This document shows positions 40,368 through 49,530 of a DNA stretch of 64,000 nt, in pieces (the stretch's first letter is position 1; each line of letters starts with the position of its first letter). This DNA is from Actinobacteria bacterium OV450 (GTDB lineage Bacteria > Actinomycetota > Actinomycetes > Streptomycetales > Streptomycetaceae): NCBI GenBank assembly GCA_001298555.1, contig LJCW01000043.1:1-64000 (forward strand). The letters run 5' to 3'. Below the pieces are notes generated by a model. It worked only from the letters and a program-made list of their open reading frames with translations. It did no database searches and was not told where the DNA came from. Both the position numbers and the translations under genes were made by a program.

Positions 40368-40826
40368 ATGTACGGCTACGACCAGAACGTGAGCGCAGGG
40401 CAGCAGTACGCCGCCCCGCAGCAGATGGCCGGTGGGTACGGCGAGCAGCCGCTGTACCCCGAGCCCTCGCCGCCGTCGCTCGCCGACGCGGTCCGGGCCT
40501 TCACGACCGGGTCGCTGTCCGCGGAGGACTTCCAGCAGATCTTCGCCACGTCGAAGGTCTACTGCCCGCGCGGCGACACCCCCGGCTTCCTGGCGCTGCA
40601 CAACACGCAGCAGCCGGTGATCCCCATGTTCACCACGCTCAAGGAGCTCCGCCGGTACGCGGGCAAGGAGTCCAAGTACTTCGTGATCACGGGCGCGGAG
40701 GTGATCGACCTGCTGCCGACCGGGTACGGCTTCGTCCTCGACATGGAGGGTGACCACCGGATGGTCTTCGACGCCAAGGCCGTGGAGCAGATGGTCGACT
40801 TCGCGATGCGCCGCATGTACGGCTAG
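40368..40826 (+). CDS. SseB-like domain protein
   Basis: The 152-residue product has a Tyr/Gln/Gly-rich N-terminal 30 residues and then the SseB N-terminal domain pattern: KVYCPRGDTPGFLALHNTQQPVIPMFTTLKELRRYAGKESKYFVITGAEVIDLLPTGYGFVLD. Such domains are common in Streptomyces and are of unknown function. ATG 40368 is the only plausible start. It is divergent from the acyl-CoA dehydrogenase. A 25-base duplication covers its stop codon. Confidence 0.78.
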   Translation: MYGYDQNVSAGQQYAAPQQMAGGYGEQPLYPEPSPPSLADAVRAFTTGSLSAEDFQQIFATSKVYCPRGDTPGFLALHNTQQPVIPMFTTLKELRRYAGKESKYFVITGAEVIDLLPTGYGFVLDMEGDHRMVFDAKAVEQMVDFAMRRMYG

Positions 40827-40869
40827 GCGCCGTTGCTGCGCAGACGGCTAGGCGCCGTTGCTGCGCAGG
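40820..40869 (+). repeat. 25-base tandem duplication across the SseB stop codon
   Basis: The unit CGGCTAGGCGCCGTTGCTGC continuing GCAGA (40820-40844) is repeated at 40845-40869 with one change. Each copy contains the in-frame TAG-bearing sequence. Confidence 0.85.
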
Positions 40870-40901
40870 CGGCCCGCAGCCGTCGCCGCGCAGGGCTCAG
40901 G

Positions 40902-40924
40902 GCCCCGGGGAATGCCCCCGGGGC
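40902..40924 (+). terminator. Hairpin terminator with T-rich tail
   Basis: GCCCCGGGG (40902-40910), a 5-base loop, then CCCCGGGGC (40916-40924), followed by TCTTTCTGTT. It lies 76 bases past the SseB stop. Confidence 0.75.
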
Positions 40925-40956
40925 TCTTTCTGTTCTGTCGGGTGTGGCAGAAAGTT

Positions 40957-40975
40957 CGAGTTTCAACTAAACTCG
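40957..40975. promoter_or_regulatory. Inverted repeat CGAGTTT-N5-AAACTCG upstream of the second pirin
   Basis: The arms CGAGTTT (40957-40963) and AAACTCG (40969-40975) flank CAACT. The repeat ends 21 bases before the pirin ATG and overlaps the expected promoter/leader. The A/T-rich arms stand out in this GC-rich DNA. A MarR- or TetR-type operator is likely; no regulator gene is adjacent. Confidence 0.55.
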
Positions 40976-40996
40976 ACGCAGAAGGAGGTTCCGACC

Positions 40997-41983
40997 ATGC
41001 CTGCAGTGACTGTGGAGAACCCGTTGACGCTCCCCCGCGTCGCCGAGCCCGCCCAGGAGACCGCCGCCCGCAAGGTGCTGGCCGTCACGACCGCCCCTGG
41101 TGGGTTCGAGGGCGAGGGATTCCCGGTGCGCCGCGCGTTCGCCGGGATCAACTACCAGTACCTCGACCCGTTCATCATGATGGACCAGATGGGCGAGGTG
41201 GAGTACGCGCCGGGCGAGCCGAAGGGCACCCCCTGGCACCCGCACCGCGGCTTCGAGACCGTCACGTACCTGATCGACGGAACCTTCGTCCACCAGGACA
41301 GCAACGGCGGCGGCGGAGTCATCAACGGCGGTGACACCCAGTGGATGACCGCCGGCGCCGGCCTCCTGCACATCGAGGCCCCGCCGGAGTCCCTCGTCGT
41401 GTCCGGCGGGCTCTTCCACGGCCTCCAGCTGTGGGTGAACCTCCCCGCCTCCGACAAGATGATGCCGCCGCGCTACCAGGACATCGGCGGCGGCCAGGTC
41501 CAGCTGCTGTCCACCCCCGACGGCGGCGCGCTGCTCCGCGTGATCGCCGGCGAGCTGGACGGCCACTCCGGCCCGGGCATCACCCACACCCCGATCACGA
41601 TGGTCCACGCCACCGTCACCCCGGGCGCGCAGGTCACCCTGCCGTGGCGCGAGGACTTCAACGCCCTCGCGTACGTCATGGCCGGCCGCGGCAGCGTCGG
41701 CACCGACCGGCGGCCCGTCCACACCGGGCAGACGGCGGTCTTCGGCGAGGGCGGCTCCCTCACCCTGCGGGCCGACGAGTCCCAGGACTCCCACACCCCG
41801 GACCTGGAGGTCATCCTCCTCGGCGGGCGTCCCATCCGGGAGCCGATGGCGCACTACGGGCCGTTCGTCATGAACAGCCGGCAGGAGCTCCAGCAGGCCT
41901 TCGACGACTTCCAGGCCGGCCGGCTGGGGACCATCCCCACCACCGCCCGGGAGCGCACGAAGTCGGCGGACCAGCACTCCTGA
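40997..41983 (+). CDS. Pirin family protein (second copy)
   Basis: The 328-residue bicupin has the pirin motifs LDPFIMMDQMGEVEYAPGEPKGTPWHPHRGFETVTYLIDGT and TQWMTAGAGLLHIE, with the iron-binding His residues in HPHRGFET. GGAGG lies 8 bases before the ATG. It differs clearly from the pirin at 16735 and has its own inverted repeat upstream rather than the TGAAC operator, so the two are probably controlled by different signals. Quercetinase-like or redox-sensing roles are known in the family. Confidence 0.87.
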   Translation: MPAVTVENPLTLPRVAEPAQETAARKVLAVTTAPGGFEGEGFPVRRAFAGINYQYLDPFIMMDQMGEVEYAPGEPKGTPWHPHRGFETVTYLIDGTFVHQDSNGGGGVINGGDTQWMTAGAGLLHIEAPPESLVVSGGLFHGLQLWVNLPASDKMMPPRYQDIGGGQVQLLSTPDGGALLRVIAGELDGHSGPGITHTPITMVHATVTPGAQVTLPWREDFNALAYVMAGRGSVGTDRRPVHTGQTAVFGEGGSLTLRADESQDSHTPDLEVILLGGRPIREPMAHYGPFVMNSRQELQQAFDDFQAGRLGTIPTTARERTKSADQHS

Positions 41984-41995
41984 CGCCGCGCCGGT

Positions 41996-42025
41996 GCTAC
42001 GCGGGGCGCTCCGCCCCCGCGTAGC
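41996..42025. terminator. Hairpin at the junction of convergent genes
   Basis: GCTACGCGGGG (41996-42006), an 8-base loop, and CCCCGCGTAGC (42015-42025) form an 11-base stem. It overlaps the last codons and stop of the AI-2E family gene and lies 13 bases past the pirin stop. Confidence 0.6.
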
Positions 42026-43058
42026 GTCCCCGGAGCTCCGACAGCACACCGAACGCGGCCGCGGTCAGCGGCACGGACAGCAGCATCCCCAGGATCCCGG
42101 CGACACTGGCCCCGGCCGTGATGGCGAGCAGGACGACGGCCGGGTGCATCTGGACGGTCCGGCTCTGGATCACCGGCTGGAGTACGTGACCCTCCAGCAC
42201 CTGGACGGCGAGCACCACCCCCACGGTCCACAGGCCGATGAACCACCCCCGCTCGGCGAAGGCGACGAGGACGGCCACCGCCCCGGAGATGAAGGCGCCC
42301 AGGTAGGGGATGTACGCGCCGACGAACACCAGGGCGCCGAGGCCGACGGCGCCGGGGACGCGGAGCACGAGCAGACCGACCGTGATGCAGACGGCGTCGA
42401 TCAGCGCGATGAACGTGGTTCCGCGCATGAAGCCCTCGACGGCCCTGAAGGCGCGCCGCGCGACCGCCTCGACGACGTCTGCGGCGCCACGGGGCGCGAG
42501 CGAGCGCAGGGCGCCGGCGGCGCGGGGGGAATCGCGCAGGAAGAAGAACATCAGCAGGAGGGCCAGGACGGCCATGGCGAGCACCTCGCCGACGACGCTG
42601 ATGCCGGTGATGACGCCGGAGGCGGCCGTACCGCCGAATTTGCCCAGCAGGTCCTTGGCGTTCGACGCCAGGTCCTCCAGCGAGGTCCCGGCCGGCCCGA
42701 AGTGCCCGGCGAGGTACCGCCCGGCCTGCTTGAGGGCGTCGCGGATCTGACCGCCGGTGCCGATCAGGGCGTGGACGACGACGTACGCGGCGCCACCGAT
42801 CACCACGAGCACGGTCAGACAGGTCAGCGCGGCCGAGAGGGAGCGCTGGACGCCCATCCGCACGAGCCGCCGGTGCATCGGCCCGAGCAGTGCGGTTCCG
42901 AGGAGGGCGAGCAGGACGGGCGTGACGGCGGTCTTGAAGACGATGCACAGCCACACGCCGACGGCGAGGACGCCCGTGACGAGCAGGACGACCACGCACC
43001 AGGCGGCCAGCCGCCTGACCGGCGGGGGAAGCAGGGGAGTCGGCACCGCTGCATCCAA
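41997..43058 (-). CDS. AI-2E transporter (TqsA/PerM) family membrane protein
   Basis: The 353-residue protein has about eight membrane spans. The family's C-terminal signature is present: VFVGAYIPYLGAFISGAVAVLVAF, LEGHVLQPVIQSRTVQMHPAVVLLAITAGASVAGILGMLLSVPLTAA. The name comes from E. coli TqsA; most members are permeases of unknown substrate or sodium/proton antiporters. The likely start is TTG 43058, without a strong ribosome site. It is separated by 45 bases from the upstream phosphatase gene on the same strand. Confidence 0.85.
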   Translation of the reverse strand: MDAAVPTPLLPPPVRRLAAWCVVVLLVTGVLAVGVWLCIVFKTAVTPVLLALLGTALLGPMHRRLVRMGVQRSLSAALTCLTVLVVIGGAAYVVVHALIGTGGQIRDALKQAGRYLAGHFGPAGTSLEDLASNAKDLLGKFGGTAASGVITGISVVGEVLAMAVLALLLMFFFLRDSPRAAGALRSLAPRGAADVVEAVARRAFRAVEGFMRGTTFIALIDAVCITVGLLVLRVPGAVGLGALVFVGAYIPYLGAFISGAVAVLVAFAERGWFIGLWTVGVVLAVQVLEGHVLQPVIQSRTVQMHPAVVLLAITAGASVAGILGMLLSVPLTAAAFGVLSELRGRYAGAERPA

Positions 43059-43103
43059 CCACGCGGACGCCCCCGTACCCCCGAGCCCCGGCGCGGCGTC
43101 GTC

Positions 43104-45368
43104 TCAGACCACCCCGGAGCCCGGTTCCACCCGGGAATCCGGGGCCGGGCCGCGTTCGGGGCCGAGTTCCGGACCGAGTTCCGGGCCGAGTTCCGGGACC
43201 GGCAGCAGGGCGGTGTCCGTCGGTGCGGTGTCCGGCTTCGACTGCTCGTGGAGCTCGAACCAGATCGACTTGCCCTCGCCGCGCGGGTCCACGCCCCAGC
43301 TGTCCGCGAGCATCTCCATCAGCAGGACGCCCCGCCCGCTCGAAGCCATCTCCCCCGGGTGCCGCTTGTGCGGCAGCTCGTCGCTGGGGTCCGCCACCTC
43401 GATGCGCAGCCGCCGCGTCCCCGGCTCGCCCGCGGCCTCCGCGACCAGCAGCGCGTCGCCGTCCGTGTGCATGAGGACGTTCGTGACCATCTCGGAGACC
43501 ATGAGCACCGCCGAGTCCACCTGCTCCGCGTCCGCCCAGTCGTGCAGCAGCTCGCGGATCTGCCGGCGCGCGCCCGCGATCCGCTCCGGCTCCGCCTGCG
43601 CCACCGTCAGCATCGTGCGGCGGGCCGGCCGCACCGGCCGTGCGGGCGGCGCCCCGCAGCCGCCGTCCCCGCCGTCCCGGCACAGCAGTACGACGGCTAT
43701 GTCGTCCTCGCGGCGGTCGGCCAGCGGGCCGGTGGTGTGGTGCGAGGACGGCCCGTGCACGGCCTGGACCAGCAGGTCGGCGAGTTCCTCCAGGTCGTCG
43801 GAGCCGTGGGTGCCGGGCTCGTGCGTCTCGGACTCCAGGATCGCCCGCAGCCGCGCCCAGCCGGTGTCCAGGTCGTGGCCGCCGGTCTCGATGAGCCCGT
43901 CGGTGCACAGCATCATCGTTTCGCCGGGCTCCAGCGTGAACTGCGTGGTCGGGTAGTCCGTGTCCGCGACGATGCCGAGCGGCAGGCCGCCGGCGGTCGG
44001 GCGCATCAGCACCGTGCCGTCCGTCATCCGGATGGCGGGGTCGGGGTGGCCCGCCCGGGCCGCCTCCAGCAGCCCGGTCTCCGGGTCGCACTCCACGTAC
44101 AGGCAGGTCGCGAAGCGCGGGCTGCGGAAGTCGGACTCCTCGCCAGAATCGGTGATGCCGGCCAGGAAGCGGGAGGCGCGGGAGAGCACCGCGTCCGGCC
44201 GGTGGCCCTCGGAGGCGTACGCGCGCACCGCGATCCGCAGCTGGCCCATCAGCCCGGCGGCCCGTACATCGTGCCCCTGCACATCACCGATGACCAGGGC
44301 GAACCGTCCCGACGGCAGCGGGATCACGTCGTACCAGTCACCGCCGACCTCCAGCCCGCCACCCGTCGGGACGTACCGGGCGGCGATCTGCATGCCCGGG
44401 ATGTGGGGGCCCACCGTCGGCATCATCGACCGTTGCAGGCCGGAGGTGAGCTCCCGCTCGGACTCCGCCACTCCGGCCCGCTGGAGGGCCTGGGCCAGCA
44501 TCCGGGCCACCGTCGTCAGGACGGACCGCTCGTCCGGGGAGAAGGACACCGGGTGCTTGAACGCGGCCATCCAGGCGCCCATGGTGCGCCCGGCGACGAT
44601 CAGGGGGAGGAAGGCCCACGAGACCCGGCCGAAGCGCTGCGCGAGCGGCCAGGTCGCCGGGAAGCGCCGCTTGTAGTCCTCGGGGGAGGGCAGGTAGATC
44701 GCCCGGCCGGTGCGCACGACCTCGGCGGCCGGATAGTCCGTCTCCAGCCGCATGTCCGTGAAGGGGTCCTCGTCCCCGGGGCCGTGCCCGTGGTGCCCGA
44801 TGACCGACAGCCGGTCCCCGGCCACCCCGAAGACCGCCAGCCCGTCGGGGCTGAAGCCGGGCATCGACAGCGACGCGGCGACCCGCAGCACCTCGGCCGT
44901 GGACCGGGCCTCGGCGAGCGCCCGCCCCGCGTCCAGCAGGAAGGCCTCGCGGGAGCGCCGCCAGTCGCCGGTGATCGGGGTGTGCACGGCGGTCGTCCCG
45001 GGCTGCGGCTCGGCGATCTCCTGGATCGTGCCGATCAGCTCGTAGTCGACGCGGCCGTCCGGGCAGCGGTTCTCCACCGGCTTGGAGCGGCTGCGCACGG
45101 TCCGCAGGACCCGCCCGTCCTCGTCCATGATCCGCAGCCGGGCCTCGGCGAGGGTGTCCTCGGCCACCGCGAGGTTGACGATCCCGTTGATCTCGTTCCA
45201 GTCCACCGGGTGGAACCGCGACCGTACGACGACCTCCGGGAGGACGACGGGCTCCGCGGGCAGCCCCAGCAGCCGGGCGGCCTCGCTGTCGAGGGTGACC
45301 GTTCCGGAGGCGTTGTCCCACCGCCACAGGCCCGTCGCGATGGCGGCCAGGACGTCCTCGGTGCGCAC
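43104..45368 (-). CDS. PAS-GAF-SpoIIE (PP2C) phosphatase with C-terminal HATPase anti-sigma-factor-type kinase domain
   Basis: The 754-residue regulator has, in order: a PAS domain (about residues 1-105), a GAF domain (about 125-275), a SpoIIE/PP2C phosphatase domain with GGDWYDVIPLPSGRFALVIGDVQGHDVRAAGLMGQLR (about 315-520) and an RsbW-type HATPase (about 555-680; VSEMVTNVLMHTDG, SGRGVLLMEMLADSWG). The tail carries tandem ELGPELGPELGPERG repeats. Such proteins control partner-switching of anti-sigma-factor antagonists in Streptomyces. GTG 45368 (VRTEDVLAAIATGLWRW) is my preferred start; an in-frame ATG 21 bases upstream is possible. It is divergent from aspS. Confidence 0.87.
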   Translation of the reverse strand: MRTEDVLAAIATGLWRWDNASGTVTLDSEAARLLGLPAEPVVLPEVVVRSRFHPVDWNEINGIVNLAVAEDTLAEARLRIMDEDGRVLRTVRSRSKPVENRCPDGRVDYELIGTIQEIAEPQPGTTAVHTPITGDWRRSREAFLLDAGRALAEARSTAEVLRVAASLSMPGFSPDGLAVFGVAGDRLSVIGHHGHGPGDEDPFTDMRLETDYPAAEVVRTGRAIYLPSPEDYKRRFPATWPLAQRFGRVSWAFLPLIVAGRTMGAWMAAFKHPVSFSPDERSVLTTVARMLAQALQRAGVAESERELTSGLQRSMMPTVGPHIPGMQIAARYVPTGGGLEVGGDWYDVIPLPSGRFALVIGDVQGHDVRAAGLMGQLRIAVRAYASEGHRPDAVLSRASRFLAGITDSGEESDFRSPRFATCLYVECDPETGLLEAARAGHPDPAIRMTDGTVLMRPTAGGLPLGIVADTDYPTTQFTLEPGETMMLCTDGLIETGGHDLDTGWARLRAILESETHEPGTHGSDDLEELADLLVQAVHGPSSHHTTGPLADRREDDIAVVLLCRDGGDGGCGAPPARPVRPARRTMLTVAQAEPERIAGARRQIRELLHDWADAEQVDSAVLMVSEMVTNVLMHTDGDALLVAEAAGEPGTRRLRIEVADPSDELPHKRHPGEMASSGRGVLLMEMLADSWGVDPRGEGKSIWFELHEQSKPDTAPTDTALLPVPELGPELGPELGPERGPAPDSRVEPGSGVV

Positions 45369-45504
45369 CCGGTCATCTTTACAGGTCATCCCCGGGGCGT
45401 GCCTGTTCACCGGGGCCGGCGGACACGCAGGCACGGTCCCCGGCCCGGACGGTAACCTTGGGAGGGTTGAATCCACCCTGGTATCGCGAAGAACTGGATG
45501 ACTG

Positions 45505-47322
45505 ATGCATCGGTACAGGTCCCACACCTGCGGCGAGCTCCGCGCCTCTGACGTCAACGCCGACGTCCGGCTGAGCGGCTGGCTGCACAACCGTCGAGAC
45601 CTGGGCGGCATCCTCTTCATCGATCTGCGCGACCACTACGGCATCACGCAGCTCGTCGCCCGCCCCGGCACCGCCGCGGCCGCCGTCCTGGACAAGCTCT
45701 CCAAGGAGACCGTCGTCCGCGTCGACGGCAAGGTCGTCTCCCGCGGCTCGGAGAACATCAACCCCGACCTGCCCACCGGCGAGATCGAGATCGAGGCCGC
45801 CGAGGTCGAGGTGCTCGGCGCGGCCGCCCCGCTGCCCTTCACGATCAACACCGACGACGGTGTGAACGAGGAGCGGCGCCTGGAGTACCGCTTCCTCGAC
45901 CTGCGCCGCGAGCGCATGCACCGCAACATCATGCTGCGCTCCGCCGTCATCGCGGCGATCCGCCACAAGATGGTGGCCCTCGGCTTCAACGAGATGGCGA
46001 CCCCGATCCTCACCGCGACCTCCCCCGAGGGCGCCCGTGACTTCGTCGTGCCGTCCCGCCTGAACCCGGGCAAGTTCTACGCCCTGCCGCAGGCCCCGCA
46101 GCAGTTCAAGCAGCTGCTGATGATCTCGGGCTTCGACCGCTACTTCCAGATCGCGCCGTGCTTCCGCGACGAGGACGCCCGCGCCGACCGCTCGCCCGGC
46201 GAGTTCTACCAGCTCGACGTCGAGATGTCGTTCGTCGAGCAGGAGGACGTCTTCCAGCCGATCGAGCGGCTGATGACCGAGCTCTTCACCGAGTTCGGCG
46301 GCGGCCGCGAGGTCACCTCCCCGTTCCCGCGGATCCCGTTCCGGGAGTCGATGCTGAAGTACGGCAGCGACAAGCCCGACCTGCGCTCCAAGCTGGAGCT
46401 CGTCGACATCACCGACGTCTTCGAGGGCTCGGAGTTCAAGGCGTTCGCCGGCAAGCACGTGCGTGCGCTGGCCGTCCCGGACACCGCCGCGCAGCCGCGC
46501 AAGTTCTTCGACGGCCTGGGCGAGTACGCGATCTCGCTCGGCGCCAAGGGCCTCGCGTGGGTCCGCGTCGGCGAGGACGGCAGCCTGACCGGCCCGATCG
46601 CCAAGTTCCTCACCGAGGAGAACGTCAAGGTCCTCACCGAGCGCCTGGGCCTGGCGGCCGGCCACGCCGTGTTCTTCGGCGCGGGCGAGTTCGACGAGGT
46701 CTCCAAGATCATGGGCCCGGTCCGGGTCGAGGCCGCCAAGCGCGCCGGCCAGTTCGAGGAGAACGTCTTCCGGTTCTGCTGGATCGTCGACTTCCCGATG
46801 TACGAGAAGGACGAGGAGACGGGCAAGATCGACTTCTCGCACAACCCCTTCTCCATGCCGCAGGGCGGCATGAAGGACCTGGAGGAGAAGGACCCGCTCG
46901 ACATCCTGGCCTGGCAGTACGACATCGTCTGCAACGGCATCGAGCTGTCCTCCGGCGCCATCCGCAACCACGAGCCCGAGGTCATGCTGAAGGCCTTCGA
47001 GATCGCCGGTTACGAGGCCGAGACCGTCGAGCGCGAGTTCGCCGGCATGCTGCGCGCCTTCCGCCTCGGCGCCCCGCCGCACGGTGGTATCGCCCCGGGC
47101 GTGGACCGCATCGTGATGCTGCTCGCCGACGAGCCGAACATCCGCGAGACCATCGCCTTCCCGCTGAACGGCAACGCGCAGGACCTGATGATGGGCGCGC
47201 CCACCGTCCTGGAGGAGTCCCGCCTGCGCGAGCTGAACATCGCGCTGCGCAAGCCGGTGGAGACGAAGCCGGCGGAGGCCAAGCCGGTCGCCGAGGCCGT
47301 CCACCCGGACGCCGCCCGCTGA
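45505..47322 (+). CDS. aspS: Aspartyl-tRNA synthetase
   Basis: The 605-residue class II synthetase has an N-terminal OB-fold anticodon-binding domain (about 1-110), motif 2 [19 protein letters not shown] (about residues 220-240), the bacterial GAD insertion domain (about 300-430), and motif 3 [22 protein letters not shown] near 525. It charges tRNA-Asp, and in organisms using the transamidation route also tRNA-Asn. A possible promoter, TTGGGA (45458) 18 bases before TATCGC (45482), precedes the ATG. A Pro/Ala/Glu-rich tail of about 20 residues ends the protein. It is a core gene and anchors the window to the chromosome core. Confidence 0.97.
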   Translation: MHRYRSHTCGELRASDVNADVRLSGWLHNRRDLGGILFIDLRDHYGITQLVARPGTAAAAVLDKLSKETVVRVDGKVVSRGSENINPDLPTGEIEIEAAEVEVLGAAAPLPFTINTDDGVNEERRLEYRFLDLRRERMHRNIMLRSAVIAAIRHKMVALGFNEMATPILTATSPEGARDFVVPSRLNPGKFYALPQAPQQFKQLLMISGFDRYFQIAPCFRDEDARADRSPGEFYQLDVEMSFVEQEDVFQPIERLMTELFTEFGGGREVTSPFPRIPFRESMLKYGSDKPDLRSKLELVDITDVFEGSEFKAFAGKHVRALAVPDTAAQPRKFFDGLGEYAISLGAKGLAWVRVGEDGSLTGPIAKFLTEENVKVLTERLGLAAGHAVFFGAGEFDEVSKIMGPVRVEAAKRAGQFEENVFRFCWIVDFPMYEKDEETGKIDFSHNPFSMPQGGMKDLEEKDPLDILAWQYDIVCNGIELSSGAIRNHEPEVMLKAFEIAGYEAETVEREFAGMLRAFRLGAPPHGGIAPGVDRIVMLLADEPNIRETIAFPLNGNAQDLMMGAPTVLEESRLRELNIALRKPVETKPAEAKPVAEAVHPDAAR

Positions 47323-47336
47323 GCAGGCACGGCATG

Positions 47337-47376
47337 ACGAAGGGCCCGGGATCCGATCGGATCCCGGGCCCTTCGT
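47337..47376. terminator. 40-base perfect palindrome terminator between aspS and the VWA gene
   Basis: ACGAAGGGCCCGGGATCCGA (47337-47356) is followed directly by its exact reverse complement (47357-47376). Outer arms GAGCAGG (47321) and CCTGCTC (47388) also pair. It serves two convergent genes; the VWA stop codon lies within the outer arm. Confidence 0.85.
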
Positions 47377-47392
47377 CGTACGTCCTGCCTGC

Positions 47393-49237
47393 TCAGAAGC
47401 TCTGGAGCAGGCCCTTGACCAGCGCCGCCGAGGTCAGCTCGGCCGGGGCGGGGCCGGCGTGGAAGAAGCCGGCGTTCTCGGCGTCCAGCTTGCGCAGGAA
47501 GTCGAAGGCCTTGGCGTCGTGGTCGCCGAACGCGACGAACTGCCAGTGCACGCCGGGTGCGGAGGCGGCGGCATCGGCGAGGGCCTGCTTGGCGGGCCGG
47601 ACGCTGTCCGGGGCGCCGTCGGTCTGGAACACCACGAGGGCGGGGCCTTCGCCGCCGTCCTTGTGGTACCGCTCCACGACGGCCTCCACGGCCACGTGGT
47701 AGCTGGTGCGGCCCATGCGGCCGAGCTCGGCGTGGCGGGCCTCGACCCAGGTGCCGTCGTGGGCGTCGAGGGCCAGGTCGGCCGTGCCGTCTACGTCCGT
47801 GGAGAAGAACACGGTGTGCACGGTCGCCTCGTCGTCGAGGTGCGCGGCGAGGGCGAGGGCGTGGTCGGCGAGGTGCTGGGCGCTGCCGTCCTTGTAGAAC
47901 GGGCGCATCGAACCGGACCGGTCCAGGACCAGGTACACCTTGGCCCGCGCGCCGGCCTTGCCCTTGCCCCGGAGCACCTGCCCCGCGGCCTTGTACGCCC
48001 CCACGATCCCGGGCGCCTGCCGCTTCACGACACCCAGGGCCCGAGCCGGCCCCCCGTCCGCGGCCTCCGCCAGGGCGGCTTCGGCCTCGGCCGGCGGCTC
48101 GGTGGCGATCTCGGGCTCGGGTGCGGCCTCGACCACGGGCTCGGCGGCGGCCTCTACCGGGGCCTCGGCCTCGGGCTTCGGCGCAACGGCCTCGGGCTCG
48201 GCCTCGACGACCTCGGCCACGATCTCGGGCTCCGCCACGGGCGCGTCGGCCTCGGCGGCCTCCGGCTCGGTGACGGCCTCGGCTTCGGACGCAACGACCT
48301 CGGGCTCCGCCGCAGGCGCGTCGGCCTCGGCGGTCACGACCTCGGGCTCCGGCTCGGCCGCAACCTCAGCCTCGGCCTCGGGCTGCGGCTCCGCAGCCGG
48401 GGCCTCGGCCACCGGCTCCCCCGCAGGCGCGTCGGCCTCGGCCGATACCACCTCGGGCTCGGCCACAGGCGCGTCGGCCTCGGCCGGGACGACCTCGGCC
48501 ACGATCTCGGGCTCCGCCACGGGCGCCTCGGCCTCGGCAGCGGCCTCGGCTTCTACCGACGCCTCGGCTTCGGCCTCCGGCGCAACGGCCTCGGGCTCGA
48601 CGACCTCGGCCGTGACGACCTCGATCTCGGCGGCCTCCGGCTCGGTGACGGCCTCGGCTTCGGGCGCAACGACCTCGGGCTCCGCCGCAGGCGCGTCGGC
48701 CTCGGCCGTGACGACCTCGGCTTCGGCTTGGGGGATTTCGGCCTCGGCCGATACCACCTCGGGCTCGGCCTCGGCCGTGGCGACCTCGGGCTGGGCCACA
48801 GGCGCGTCGGCCTCGGCCGTGACGACCTCGGGCTCCGGCTCGGCCGCAACCTCGGCCTCGGGCTGCGGCTCGGCAGCCGGGGTCTCGGCCACCGGCTCGG
48901 CCGCAGGCGCGTCGGCCTCGGCCGTCACGACCTCCGGCTTCGCCGCAGGCGCGTCCGCAGCGTCCTGCTGGACCGACGGCTGCAACGGGCGCCGGGCCTC
49001 CGGGACCGTGGGGTCCGGTGCCGGGGCGGTGAGAAGGGTCCCCGGTTCACGGTCCCGCGGAGCGGACTGCGGGGGAACCGTCGGGTTGTCGAAGGACGCC
49101 GCGACCAGTTCGGCCGCCACGTCCAGGGGGGTCCGTTCCGCCTGGCTCGGGACGGAGGCCGACGTGGCATCCGTCATCTCCGGAACCGGCTCGGCAGACC
49201 GTCCGAACACCTTGCGCAACAAGCTCCGAATACCCAT
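47393..49237 (-). CDS. VWA (TerF-like) domain protein with long Glu/Ala/Val/Pro repeat region
   Basis: The 614-residue protein starts at ATG 49237 ([17 protein letters not shown]), with AAAGG about 9 bases upstream. Residues about 95-400 are a low-complexity repeat of units like [27 protein letters not shown] basic linker follows, then a von Willebrand factor A domain (about 429-614) with the MIDAS motif DRSGS (439-443). The fold resembles TerF-type VWA proteins of tellurite/stress loci. No signal peptide is seen, so it is probably cytoplasmic and metal-dependent. The acidic repeat could act as a spacer or a calcium-buffering region. Confidence 0.83.
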   Translation of the reverse strand: MGIRSLLRKVFGRSAEPVPEMTDATSASVPSQAERTPLDVAAELVAASFDNPTVPPQSAPRDREPGTLLTAPAPDPTVPEARRPLQPSVQQDAADAPAAKPEVVTAEADAPAAEPVAETPAAEPQPEAEVAAEPEPEVVTAEADAPVAQPEVATAEAEPEVVSAEAEIPQAEAEVVTAEADAPAAEPEVVAPEAEAVTEPEAAEIEVVTAEVVEPEAVAPEAEAEASVEAEAAAEAEAPVAEPEIVAEVVPAEADAPVAEPEVVSAEADAPAGEPVAEAPAAEPQPEAEAEVAAEPEPEVVTAEADAPAAEPEVVASEAEAVTEPEAAEADAPVAEPEIVAEVVEAEPEAVAPKPEAEAPVEAAAEPVVEAAPEPEIATEPPAEAEAALAEAADGGPARALGVVKRQAPGIVGAYKAAGQVLRGKGKAGARAKVYLVLDRSGSMRPFYKDGSAQHLADHALALAAHLDDEATVHTVFFSTDVDGTADLALDAHDGTWVEARHAELGRMGRTSYHVAVEAVVERYHKDGGEGPALVVFQTDGAPDSVRPAKQALADAAASAPGVHWQFVAFGDHDAKAFDFLRKLDAENAGFFHAGPAPAELTSAALVKGLLQSF

Positions 49238-49419
49238 GGGCCAGGCCTTTCGCATGAGTGCGTGCGTCATTTGTCCGTGCTGCGCGGTTGATCCCTGCCC
49301 AGAGTGGACACGTAAGGTTATCGGCCGCCTGGCTGGAACTTCGGCAGGGGCGCCCTTCGTGGCGCCCGGCCCATACAGCACACACCCCATCTTGCCGAAC
49401 TCCCGCACCGACGTGCCCG

Positions 49420-49441
49420 GTTCATCACGCGTTCATTTCGC
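49420..49441 (+). promoter_or_regulatory. PHO box (PhoP-binding direct repeats) upstream of phoX
   Basis: Two adjacent 11-base units, GTTCATCACGC (49420-49430) and GTTCATTTCGC (49431-49441), match the Streptomyces PHO-box form of GTTCA-led 11-base direct repeats. They lie 90 bases before the start of a PhoX-type phosphatase gene. Phosphate-starvation control by PhoR-PhoP is therefore expected. The surrounding 292-base gap (49239-49530) contains no gene. Confidence 0.75.
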
Positions 49442-49530
49442 CGCCGCCGCATTGGCGCAACCCGCGCCTACCGTCACGGCTGGATTCGACCGACATGACG
49501 TCGGCGCCCGTGCATCTACGGAGGACACTC

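Noticed and set aside
41994-45455. 1153-codon plus-strand frame opposite the AI-2E and SpoIIE genes
   Set aside because: Composition is Gly/Arg/His/Asp low-complexity with no domain, while the minus strand carries two recognisable proteins.
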